This document shows positions 19,291 to 27,637 of a stretch of DNA of 27,637 nt, one piece after another. The stretch lies in assembly GCA_033557685.1 (NCBI GenBank), contig JAWQRN010000628.1, forward strand, positions 1 through 27,637, written 5' to 3'. This stretch comes from Sperchopsis tessellata (taxonomy: Eukaryota; Arthropoda; Insecta; Coleoptera; Hydrophilidae). Made by a program: the position numbers and the translations under genes. The notes under the pieces were generated by a model. The model worked only from the letters and a program-made list of their open reading frames with translations, searched no databases and was not told where the DNA came from. How positions within the stretch are numbered: the stretch's first letter is position 1; each line of letters starts with the position of its first letter.

Positions 19291-20322
19291 CTGGGTTTTT
19301 TTTTAGATATTTGCATGTACATATTTTTTAAAGTAACTTAAGGAAAACATTTTTGTTTTGTCATTTTATTTATTACAAAATTGCAGGGATATTTTCTTTT
19401 TATTGCCATTTGATTAATTTAAAACTATAGTTCTTAAGACTGTATGAAAATATTAGTTCTAAATAGGGATAAAATGTTAAATAGAAACACAATGTGTTAA
19501 CAGAACAGGTCAGTCGTAAAACACTTGATATAAGTTTGGTACCTGCTGAACTTTAGTGTATCGAATGTGTTTAAGGTAAGAAGTGCTACATTTTTATCCT
19601 TAATAGGATATGCAGTGGAAACTATCGAGGAAGCTAAAATATCAAATTTCTGTATTAAAAATCTGCGACAACATACATAAATGTTTTTTTGTTACATGAA
19701 AAAGTCAACTTTTACACCCGTTTTCAGATTTTGAAGAGTTGCCAATTCTTGTGCTCTTTGACCATTATTTCCCTATATCATTAGTTTATTAGACTTTACT
19801 TCCCATTGGATAGGTATCATGAAAACTTATTAATTCTATATGTTAAATCTATCTATAGTTGAGAAATAATTTCTACATTTACTAAAAGTATAATTATTTT
19901 TATAATATTTTATTTCTTCATTCTTGGATTGTCTTTTTATTTGAGCTTCTGTTTCTATTTTGGATTCAATTTTTATTCGAATCATGCTACGAGGTATTCA
20001 TCTTAATATTTTGTCATGGCCATTGCCAATAAGTTCTAATGACTGGGAGGATTACTATAAAGTGAGTGTTAATTGTACATATTTATGACGGAACACCTCT
20101 CACCTAAACTAATGGTCGAGAACACATGCTGTCGCTGACTTTTGTGTAGAATTTTTATTTATTATGAAAATTTCTTTAATAGTTTTCGCTGCGTCATCAT
20201 AGACATGTTAGCAAAGAGATAATAAAAACATTAGTATGAATAGACTTGTTTTTATTTTTTTCAAATTATGGGAAAACCAATTTCTCATAAAATTGTACAG
20301 GGAAGAGATAGTAAGTGTCAAA

Positions 20323-20389
20323 TTTCCCATTTAATTTTTTGTATATCATATCAATTCTACATCTTGTATATGATATATAAAATGGAAAT
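20323..20389. repeat. AT-rich imperfect palindrome
   Basis: TTTCCCATTTAATTTTTT and TATATCATAT on the left face ATATGATATA and AAAATGGAAA on the right, around a loop of about 16 bases. It may be a small foldback element or a decayed MITE. No target duplication was identified. Confidence 0.5.
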
Positions 20390-21695
20390 GTTACCTTTAT
20401 CGCATTCTATAGACTAGATTGAACGAAATTGACGAAAATCCAATCCAGTTGATGTTAATATTTTTGTAGTTTGTATTTTATTTTTTTAGAATTATACCTA
20501 TGAAGTGGCTTATCTAAATTCTTCTCATCCAGATATCTTCCTCTGCTTTTTTTTTTCATCATAAATTTCTTCTCAATTCTCTCATATTTATAACTACTAA
20601 CTAACTATTGTTGTTTTTTTTTAACATCCATATCTCAAATCATGTAGCAAATAATTTCTTTGACATTTTATATTCATACCATGGTTTTATTTTAAGAATT
20701 ATCATTTGGCTGTTAACAGATGTAATTTGTTTTTAAATGAACCACTTTGAAAAATCAACTCAAAAAATTCAACATCTGCAAAGTATGCAACGTTATGTGT
20801 AGCCTAATGTTTGGGAAAAATAATTATATGCATATAATTTTTGAAGAAGATGATTTTGGTTACCTGTTCTTAGCTTTTTAAAATACTTTCCTGAACTTTA
20901 GAATTTTTCTTTCGACTGGCTGTAGAAAACAGAAATCATTTTGATTATGTGTGGGATGTTTAAGGATTGACAGGTGTTGAGTCTGGTTGAATTTAAGTAT
21001 TAGTGTCAATATCGGAGTTGCATAACTTGATAATAACCATTTGTACGTTTTGAAAATTAATACAACTTTTTTAGGTTAAGATCGACTTTGATTTAAATTA
21101 TGTATGATTTATATTAATGAAATTTGTGTTTAGTTCTTTCTGTTTTGGTTTAGTTTCAATTTAAAATTAAGTGTGCTTCTTTTATTTAGTTACTTTATAA
21201 CAAAAATGTAATATTAAATTGATTAATAAATGATATATTTTAAATTGTTTTTTTTTTTAGTTCTTTGGGAATTCAGTTAATTTAAAGCATGGGTTTATTA
21301 AAATTACAATAGTGGATTTGAATGTGTAAAGAATATAAAATTACTTAAATCTGTTGATGTAATATAAAAAACTGTGATACGTTGCGTCGGCCCAATGATA
21401 AAACTAAGTAATTCCAATTTTACTCAATAATGCAATTGTTTTTCCTGCTGGGGTTAAGTGTTAAACATCAATTAATAAAAGTAATATACTAATTCCTCAA
21501 AAATTCCAGTACTTTTTATATATAAAAAGAGAGAAACATGTACGTTGAGCTGCGGCAAATACATCTCAAAATGTAGTAAATCCATGGGAGAGAATATTTG
21601 TTGTGTAATAAAAAAATTGTAATTATTTTAAGTCTTTTTTAACTGTGCAGTTGTTTATAAAATAATAAAAGTTAAGTGTTTCAATAATGGCTATT

Positions 21696-21771
21696 TATGC
21701 AACTAGTGTAAAAAATGAGTACTTTTTGCAAGTGGCCACGCCAAGTACCGAAACACTCTTTTTACTTGTGT
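21696..21771. repeat. Imperfect inverted repeat
   Basis: TATGCAAC-GTAAAAA-GAGT on the left matches the complement of ACTC-TTTTTAC-GTTGCATA on the right, with about one in four positions different. Probably an old foldback element. Confidence 0.4.
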
Positions 21772-22209
21772 TGCATACAGTTTTTTTCTACAATCATTAA
21801 AGTGACCAACTAACTCCTTTTGGAAGTTTTGTACTGCGTTTAATTGAACTGTACTCCTTTTTAAAACCATAGGTACTTCTAATGAATTGAACCCGTAAAA
21901 TCTTAGATAAATGATATGTGAATTCTTTTTGTTTTAGGCCATACCACAAAAAACGAACAAAGTACATATATTATTATTTCTTTACAAGGATTATTCCTCA
22001 AGCAATCCTTTTCCTCCAAAAATAGTTTCTCACCTTACAATCATCAGTTTATTTCTTTTCTATAACATTTTCAAAATAATAAAATTTATAAATAAATTAG
22101 ACAGCATAGTCATTTATTAAATGCTCAAAGGAGTCGCAGAGTATAGTACATGTCAAAATTACAAACATAAGACATCAATACACATTACAGATAATTAACA
22201 AAAGATAAA

Positions 22210-22790
22210 ATTTATTTGATTACAATGCATTCATGTCATCCAAAGCATTTCTGACACTTATTTGGTCAGTAAAATTACGAGGAACGTAAGAGAACAACTT
22301 TATTTTTTGAGTCAGGTCTTCAATATTCTTTATCCATTTTAGAGCATCAATATTGACTCCTACGAAACTTTCAGAGCACGAAGAGGTAAGCCTATCCTAA
22401 TCCCTCCTTTGTAGTTCCAGCATTATAGTTCAATATTTGTGTCTCAGATGTATTCAAGTATAACACGTTGGTCCTGAACCACTTTTGTAGTTTAATTTCA
22501 AGGTCATTTTTGCCCGTTTGTTTTACTGCAAGTGTGGTATCAGCTGCATATATGGATGTTTGAAACATAAGATTCACTAGGTAAGACCCACAATAACCTC
22601 AAAAATTCTCTTAATGACAACCACAGGCATCTCATCACTGCCAACACTAATTTTCTTACTGCGGCTTCTTATTGTATCTTTGACCTTACGCTCAAGGACT
22701 GGTCTTAATAACATATTCTTCTCATTTTGCACTATTTGTTCAGTTACAGATGAAATTGATGTCTCAAATTTGGACATATGTTTAACAGGT
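22210..22790 (-). pseudogene. Jockey-like LINE reverse transcriptase fragment
   Basis: Minus-strand remnant. 22777-22577 holds the early reverse transcriptase segment (VKDTIRSRSKKISVGSDEMP, VVVIKRI), where the family has KSS-G-D-IP. It then jumps directly to the catalytic loop IYAADTTLAVKQTGKNDLE (22577-22500), WFRTNVLYLNTSETQILN, and after a break ESFVGVNIDALKWIKNIEDL (about 22378-22310). The fingers and motif A are deleted. The catalytic YADD reads YAAD, so the first Asp is lost. The remnant ends with NALDDMNAL near 22215. Confidence 0.8.
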
Positions 22791-22968
22791 ATTCATGTTG
22801 AACCCCTTTTCAAATTTTGCGTGGTGAATGTTGACTTCTTATTTTACCAATCTAGATATGATTGGCAGGGAGATTAACAAAAATAATTTGGTTGTTATGG
22901 ACTAAGATTTACACAGTTTATTGTGTAACTACTAATTATTATATGCAAACTTTGAAACTTTATTTTAG

Positions 22969-23104
22969 ATGTTATTAATAACTCAAGACAGGTTTTGGGG
23001 CTCCAGTCCCTATCATTAGGTGTTATATGCAATATTTAAAAGATAAAATGTAAATTACGGGGGACTAGAGCCCAGAAACAGGTCCACGAATTTATTATTA
23101 ACAT
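22969..23104. repeat. 136-base imperfect palindrome
   Basis: Left arm 22969-23010 (ATGTTATTAATAA, GACAGGTTTTGGGGCTCCAG, TCCC). Right arm 23058-23104, whose complement reads ATGTTAATAATAAA, GACCTGTTTCTGGGCTCTAG, TCCCCC. About four in five positions pair. The centre is AT-rich. It lies downstream of the Penelope-like fragment and may be part of its terminal structure or an independent foldback element. Confidence 0.6.
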
Positions 23105-23294
23105 GTAAAGTAAAATTGCTTTTTTTGGTCATCACAGTTAATGCCATTATGAATTTTGTATGAATTATTGAGTTGTTTGTAAATTTTTAGGAACTGATAA
23201 AAAGGGCTACTTTTGTTTGAAAATTAAAATTTAATGGCTAATTGTAAATTTTTCTGTGAACATATTCTATCACAAACTTTTCTAACTACCTCAA

Positions 23295-23345
23295 TATGAA
23301 TAATGTTTCGTCCACTGTTGCAAAGGACACTTTCAAGGCAAGCGA
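23295..23345 (-). ncRNA. Hammerhead-like arm (family 3, copy 2)
   Basis: On the minus strand: CTTGAAAGT, GTCC (23328-23325), an 11-base loop, GGAC (23313-23310), GAAAC (23309-23305). This matches stem II plus the GAAAC box of a hammerhead, with CTTGAAAG in the place of CTGANGA. It lies downstream of the GIY-YIG frame, where Penelope-like elements carry such ribozymes. Stem I and the cleavage site were not resolved. Confidence 0.35.
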
Positions 23346-23463
23346 TATTACTTCAACAAATAAACACACTGGACTTAGCTGGATCATACTTGCATAGGCA
23401 AGGACTGGAGTAGGGGATGCGCACTAGGGTGCGGCAGCTCCATTTGGACAATTTTTATCGAGT

Positions 23464-23800
23464 TTAGAAGGACAGAACGAGCCAGGGGGATCCTTCAAGC
23501 GATTGGAAGTTGAAAACCATCGTCCCTATCAATATTGTTGGGGTGATTATAAAGCTCAATGACTTCTTTGAAATTTCTGGAAAAATACGAAGGCTCCAAA
23601 GCCAAGACTTTAGTATCTTGTAACATAATGGTGTGACCTGTTTCACGTAGATGTTCAGAAACAGCTGACTGAATAATATGACCAATACGAGTACAGCATT
23701 CATGCTCCTTTAGACTAGTAGTATTCATATGCTTGGATTCTCAGATATAAACGGGAACCTGATAAACCCCTTCTCTTTGCAACAGAATGACAGCATTTGC
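23464..23800 (-). pseudogene. GIY-YIG endonuclease domain remnant of Penelope-like element
   Basis: Penelope-like elements carry a C-terminal GIY-YIG nuclease that nicks target DNA. In order: GVYQVPVYI near 23775-23745, a decayed form of the GVY-IPC--C---YIG start; LKEHECCTRIGHIIQSAVSE (about 23712-23655), SEHLRETGHTIMLQDTKVLA and LEPSYFSRNFKEVIELYNHP; then NNIDRDDGFQLP (about 23540-23505). The family pattern is SAV-EH---TGH-I-F--TK-L--EP-Y--R--KE-IEI--HP-N-NRD-G--L. A stop follows VYI, and the Tyr/Gly of YIG is lost, so it is inactive. Confidence 0.8.
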
Positions 23801-23900
23801 TCAAAAATGAACTTGTAATTCTTTTAAATTGGAGAAAATTTTCAGAGCCTCTACATGGTTTCCTCCCGGAAACACTATCCATATAGAAAATAACTGTGGA

Positions 23901-24120
23901 AGTGTATTACATTTAATAATCACCTTGTTATTCTTGTGTTTTTCATAAAATATTTTTTAAGGAATAATATTATGTTAATTTGGTTGTAAATACATCTTTT
24001 TATCACATATTTTCAATAATCATCACAGATGTATAGAAAATATCCTATATTATATAATATTGTAATAAGAAAACAAAAAATGCGTAATTCCTGTTAATAG
24101 ATTTACTGATATTGATATAC
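23901..24120. other. Gene-free AT-rich stretch
   Basis: Nothing recognised beyond A/T runs. Confidence 0.4.
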
Positions 24121-24600
24121 AGAGTGCTTTCTAAGTAGGGTATCCAACTTAAGGTGATTTCTCAACCAATTTTAATTAAAAAAGTTCATATGCACATATA
24201 TCCTAAAAATTTGAATTGTTGAGATATTGAAAATTTAGATTTATTATCTATTACATTTTTCAAGATCTTTATTTAAATTTCGGTACGATACCCAATAGTA
24301 AACTAATTACGCTACACTAGTTTTATCAAAAATTATATTTTTTGGGAGACCATGTATCATTTCTCCCTCCCAAACGTTTTTGTGGTTTGTCACTAGCATT
24401 TATAATTGGTAATTTTAGGATAAAAATATCACCCTATATGTCATTTTCAGTACAAGTATTGATCTTACTAGAATGTACATTTGTACCAAATTTTAGATCA
24501 ATATCTCAAAAAATGTTGCGCAAGTTGAAACTTAAATTTGGAAATAAATCGAAATTTTTGAAGAAAGTTGGATATCTTACTTGACTCCATTGTAAACTTT
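24120..24600. mobile_element. Non-autonomous terminal-inverted-repeat element
   Basis: AAGTAGGGTATCCAACTT (24133-24150) near the left end faces AAGTTGGATATCTTACTT (24565-24582), giving inverted repeats of 18 bp with two mismatches. The outer bases (ACAGAGTGCTTTCT) are less well conserved on the right. The interior has an open frame (24342-24584) that runs through the right repeat and resembles no transposase. The left end resembles the CAG-GTG start frequent in insect mariner-like MITEs. No clear target duplication was seen. Confidence 0.5.
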
Positions 24601-25829
24601 TCATAAACAAAGATATGCATTTTAACCAGTACGCTGATGGTATTACCTTCACATTTAAGTCTTTCTAGTGCTATTTAGAAACTTTTGCTGAATAAAATAG
24701 TAAGTGTTTATACTTTTTAAACGAAACACAGCATTAAGAAAAAAATGCTTTAATATTTCACATATCACAATATAAAGAATTAAATCAATTGTTAAAAATA
24801 AAAGTAATTCTAAAAATAATAAATTCGAATATGGCAACGTTTATACTGTAAAATACTTTGAAAACCAGTTAAGTTTTAACTGTAGTAAAAAAGGCTTAAA
24901 AAATAAGTAATAATTATATACAACAAAAATGATTTTATAATTTTAACATACAAAATGCAGTTTTTGTTAATATTTGGGGTTTGCGATAGGTTTACCGTGA
25001 TAAATACCCATACAAATGTTGGTATCACAATCAAAGATGCCAAAATACTGACGTTTTACTTTTTTTTACCTCCCAGAAGTCAGTTAGTGCTGGGGTTTTT
25101 CCCTAATTACCTAGGCTGAGCACGAACCAGCAAAAATTAAGTTTATGGTATGCTGAATAACAGAACTACAAAACGCTTGACAAGTCAAAGTTATCGAGAT
25201 AGGATGGCAAGCCTTACTTGTTCTTTTAAAATTCTTAGAATTGTCAGTTTGTAATCAAAGGTAGTTTTGCAAATCTTATAAAATGATATTTTCCATAACT
25301 GTAAGAGTCTATTTCCTACCGAGCATAAATCTGTGATATACCGACAGATATAATACTTATGTTAATCAATAAAAACCCAAATTTCACAGCTTTAATTATT
25401 AAAATTATAAACTCAAAGTAAAAGAAAACTTATTTATAACAGCTTCAGTTTTCTTTCTATGTCACTCCGTATTATTAACGATTCTAAATACATAATTCAG
25501 TACATAGACTTCCACAGCCACTGTAAATATCTTCAGGTTATCTCCCGGAAAAACTGAAGAGATAGATACTAAATACAGTTTATTCACATTTTAATAATTT
25601 TGTACAAGACTCCATAATTCCTAACCTTGTAAGGTTATGCTGAATTATCACAATCTTGTGTATAATCCATGAAAGCAATATAATTTTTCCGATATTCAAA
25701 ATGTGTAGTTATTATTAACAGCAAATTTGGAGCAGCATTAATCTGTCATTTTGACGTTTCAAATGAATTATAATATTTAACAACACTTTAAGACACATAT
25801 TTACTCTAATAGAAAACTGCGTAAATCAT
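24601..25829. other. Gene-free stretch
   Basis: No recognisable gene or named repeat. It lies downstream of the SID-1-like gene. Confidence 0.45.
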
Positions 25830-25835
25830 TTTATT
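25830..25835 (-). terminator. Candidate polyadenylation signal of the SID-1-like gene
   Basis: TTTATT on the plus strand is AATAAA on the minus strand, about 55 bases after the stop codon at 25891-25893. Confidence 0.4.
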
Positions 25836-25890
25836 TTAGGCTTAAAAAACTATACATAATATTTCTTACAGACTAGTAAAAAGCACTATT

Positions 25891-26067
25891 TTAAAATACA
25901 GGAATCTTTGACCTATGAACGTGGGAAACATCATCATCTAACAGAAGAAGGACCATGAACATAAAGAACATTCCTACAGCACTTAAAAAGTGCCAAATGT
26001 CATGGTAGTCGTAAAACCGTAAAAGTTTGCATTCTTGGTTATATTGCCTTGATAGCGCTGGCATCAG
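25891..26067 (-). CDS. SID-1/SIDT family transmembrane protein, last coding exon
   Basis: C-terminal 58 residues of a multi-pass membrane protein of the SID-1 family (SIDT1/SIDT2 in vertebrates, Sil proteins in insects), implicated in double-stranded RNA uptake and in sterol transport. The exon follows a TTTTTTATAG acceptor and ends in TAA. It reads LMPALSRQYNQECKLLRF, then YDYHDIWHFLSAVGMFFMFM, VLLLLDDDVSHVHRSKIPVF. The block DxHDIWHFLSA, a last hydrophobic helix, LxLDDD and a terminal R(S/D)-I-VF are the shared family ending. The frame is intact. The preceding exons lie beyond the right edge, and the intron before this exon holds a LINE. Which insect paralogue this is cannot be told from one exon. 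Confidence 0.85.
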   Translation of the reverse strand: MMPALSRQYNQECKLLRFYDYHDIWHFLSAVGMFFMFMVLLLLDDDVSHVHRSKIPVF

Positions 26068-26070
26068 CTA

Positions 26071-26524
26071 TAAAAAAAAAAAATAAAGATATATTATTAA
26101 AGCTGGTTTTATCAATGTTAATAAAAAAGAATTATCTAAGGCAGGGCTATCCACAGAACGATTTTGTGAGGTCCTTGTATGCTAGGGGTTTTGAATTTTA
26201 AGAGCAAGATAGTGCTTGCAAACGTCACCTTTTTATCTGATCTTACAATTTTAACAGATATGACTAACCATTTAAATGACTTAAATATAAAACTACCAAA
26301 CAAAAGACAAAATGTTGCTAACTTATATGGTCATTAAATGGCTATAAAAGTAAAATGAAGCTTTTTAATTTGAAAAACTAATTATTTTAAATGTAATCTC
26401 GTTTTCAGCTCATATAAAAATCGATCTGGCAATTTTAAGCAAATCAGCATTAAAAACTTAAGATCTGATCTCCAACTGTAATTGTGGGGTTTGTATTCTG
26501 ACTCATATACTTGCAGAATCAAAA
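26071..26524. other. Intron of the SID-1-like gene, no recognisable gene
   Basis: AT-rich intronic sequence. AGGCAGGGCTATCCACAG near 26139 recalls the terminal repeat of some hAT elements, but no partner was found. Confidence 0.4.
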
Positions 26525-27637
26525 AGGAGCATTTATTTTATTTTAGTTGCACTGCTCTACAGATTACTCCATTTACAGAGCAGGTTACAGAGTATTTTTC
26601 AAAAAGTTATAAGATCAGAAACACATTAACACTAACATAACGCAAAAAAAAACAAAAAGAAAAACAACAAACAAATAGTGGAAGTAGGATTATCTTAAGT
26701 TGTGATGGAGTTGTATTGAATAAATCAATTGACCTCTGCACATATCCTGAGAATATGAGAGTTTGTTAGAAGATTGGTATGTGATATTGGGAGATAAAAT
26801 GAGTTGCCGTGCCTAGAATTGGTGGATGGATCACGAATGTTACGAAGGAATAAGAAAGTGGGATCATCGACAAGGTTAATAAATAGTATAGATACCTCAG
26901 CATTTTTCTTTGCACACATTCAAGCATTAGGTCATATTTTGCATACTGGGGGTTCCATATGACGGAGCCATATTCAACTTTGGACTTTATGAACATGTTG
27001 TAAAGTGTGGTAATGGCAGTGAGTTCACAGAAGTTTTGTAATGTAATTTCATTGATATGGGAGTTGGTTAGGCCACTATCATATATAATACCAAGATCAG
27101 TTATGCTGTCACAGCGACATAGGGGACAGCTGGATATATTATATATATTATTGATTTTCGACTGTAGCTTACAACTTTGCATTTGTCAGTATTAAGATAC
27201 AATTTGTTTAAGTCACACCAGTTGGCTAGCTGGATGAGATCATCCTGTAGATATCTGCAATCTTGGAAGCTATGTATTTGAGCATATATCTTTAAATCAT
27301 CAGCAAAGAGAAGTTTATAGTTTTGTAAGGAGATTGTGATGTCATCGATAAATAACAAATCGGATGAGTATCCAAGATGATGAACAGAGAGAAGACGATG
27401 AGGAAGATAAGATGAGAAGAGGTCAGGTAGGGTATTGGAGAGACCAAAGTTCTTAAGTTTACGGATGACAATATTGTAATCAATATGATCAAATGCCTTA
27501 ACAAAGTCAGTGTATATGACAACAACTTGACCTTGTTGGTCAACTGTTAAGGTTAAAAATTGAGTGAATGAACATAAGTTACTAGTAGAGGATCTCTGTT
27601 GCATGAAACCATGCTGATGAATAGATATCTGTCTTTG
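26525..27637 (-). pseudogene. Jockey-like LINE in the SID-1-like intron (runs off the window)
   Basis: Minus-strand LINE whose 5' part lies beyond the right edge. From 27604 downward: QRSSTSNLCSFTQFLTLTV, VVVIYTDFVKAFDHIDYNIV (motif A, intact Asp), RKLKNFGLSN, a break where the PQG-LGPLLF block should stand, LLFIDDITISLQNYKLLFADD (catalytic FADD, about 27330-27295), WCDLNKLYLNTDKC. After a frame change come LGIIYDSGLTNSHINEITLQ, VEYGSVIWNPQYAKYDLMLE, VQRKMLRYLYY, and NSRHGNSFYLPISHTNLL in another frame near 26855-26780. The 3' end is about 26525, with ACTAAAATAAAATAAA on the minus strand. It is dead but fairly well preserved. It inserted in the same transcriptional orientation as the host gene. 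Confidence 0.88.

Larger units (their letters stand above)
19291..22200. other. Long gene-free AT-rich region
   Basis: About 2.9 kb with no recognisable gene. A short open stretch at 19984-20062 (MLRGIHLNILSWPLPISSND, ending at a GTGAGT) is exon-like but isolated. Two inverted repeats are listed separately. The rest is T-rich intergenic sequence. Confidence 0.5.
23290..23900 (-). mobile_element. Penelope-like element 3' fragment
   Basis: Minus-strand remnant of a Penelope-like retroelement: the end of the GIY-YIG-bearing protein followed by non-coding sequence with a hammerhead-like arm. The 5' part (reverse transcriptase) is absent. The high-coordinate limit is approximate; weak family-like residues (EALKIFSNLKELQVHF) extend to about 23890. 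Confidence 0.75.

Noticed and set aside
19984..20062. Isolated exon-like stretch ending at GTGAGT
   Set aside because: About 26 codons, with no acceptor, partner exon or recognised similarity.
24342..24584. 80-codon open frame inside the inverted-repeat element
   Set aside because: It runs into the right terminal repeat, and no transposase motif or natural start context was seen.
26139..26200. hAT-like terminal sequence (CAGGGCTATCCAC)
   Set aside because: No matching inverted end or 8-base duplication found. A single short match is not enough.

Overview
The window looks like a piece of an AT-rich insect nuclear genome. It has spliced genes with GT-AG introns, many decayed non-LTR retrotransposons, DNA-transposon and Penelope-like debris, and long stretches with no recognisable coding. 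Three host genes could be named from translated exons. A BORCS5 (myrlysin) orthologue runs on the minus strand with four exons at 17310-17073, 16444-16287, 15436-15248 and 12959-12744. An enhancer-of-rudimentary (ERH) orthologue runs on the plus strand with three exons at 18149-18151, 18234-18419 and 18813-18935. The last coding exon of a SID-1/SIDT-type transmembrane protein lies on the minus strand at 26067-25891. Drosophila lacks SID-1-like genes, so a non-dipteran insect is likely. A beetle is plausible but is not proven by this sequence.

Layout. 1-5300 is gene-poor. It holds a (TA)n tract beside a short repeat with a hammerhead-like core, a two-copy tandem duplication, a tRNA-like SINE head, an unidentified exon-like open frame on the minus strand (2212-2481), a small inverted-repeat element (3572-3749) and an internally deleted mariner-type transposon (4109-4842). 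5340-8670 is one old LINE (LINE-A) split by a second LINE (LINE-B, 6161-8557), with a 10-base target-site duplication on both sides. 8784-9281 is a repeat with a 370-base period that carries the best hammerhead-ribozyme candidate. 9290-10570 is a minus-strand LINE. 11348-11680 is a relative of the hammerhead repeat with inverted ends. 12355-12546 is an inverted second copy of the repeat at the window start.

12744-17310 is BORCS5. Its third intron holds a decayed Crypton-like tyrosine recombinase and a LINE scrap, and its second intron holds a Penelope-type terminal fragment. About 340 bases upstream of the BORCS5 start, on the opposite strand, lies a possible tiny spliced gene (17650-18062). 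ERH follows it. 19264-22200 has no recognisable gene. 22200-24600 holds a LINE scrap, a 136-base imperfect palindrome, a Penelope-like element with GIY-YIG remnants followed by a hammerhead-like arm, and a terminal-inverted-repeat element. The right end carries the SID-1-like terminal exon and, in the intron before it, a jockey-like LINE that runs off the window.

The three host genes do not form one pathway: lysosome positioning, pyrimidine/mRNA-related nuclear function, and dsRNA or lipid transport. The most distinctive content is three sequence-unrelated repeat families, each with a hammerhead-like CTGAWGA/stem/GAAA arrangement. One lies just downstream of a GIY-YIG fragment, as in known Penelope-like elements. 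All identifications come from reading translations by eye. No database search or folding program was run.
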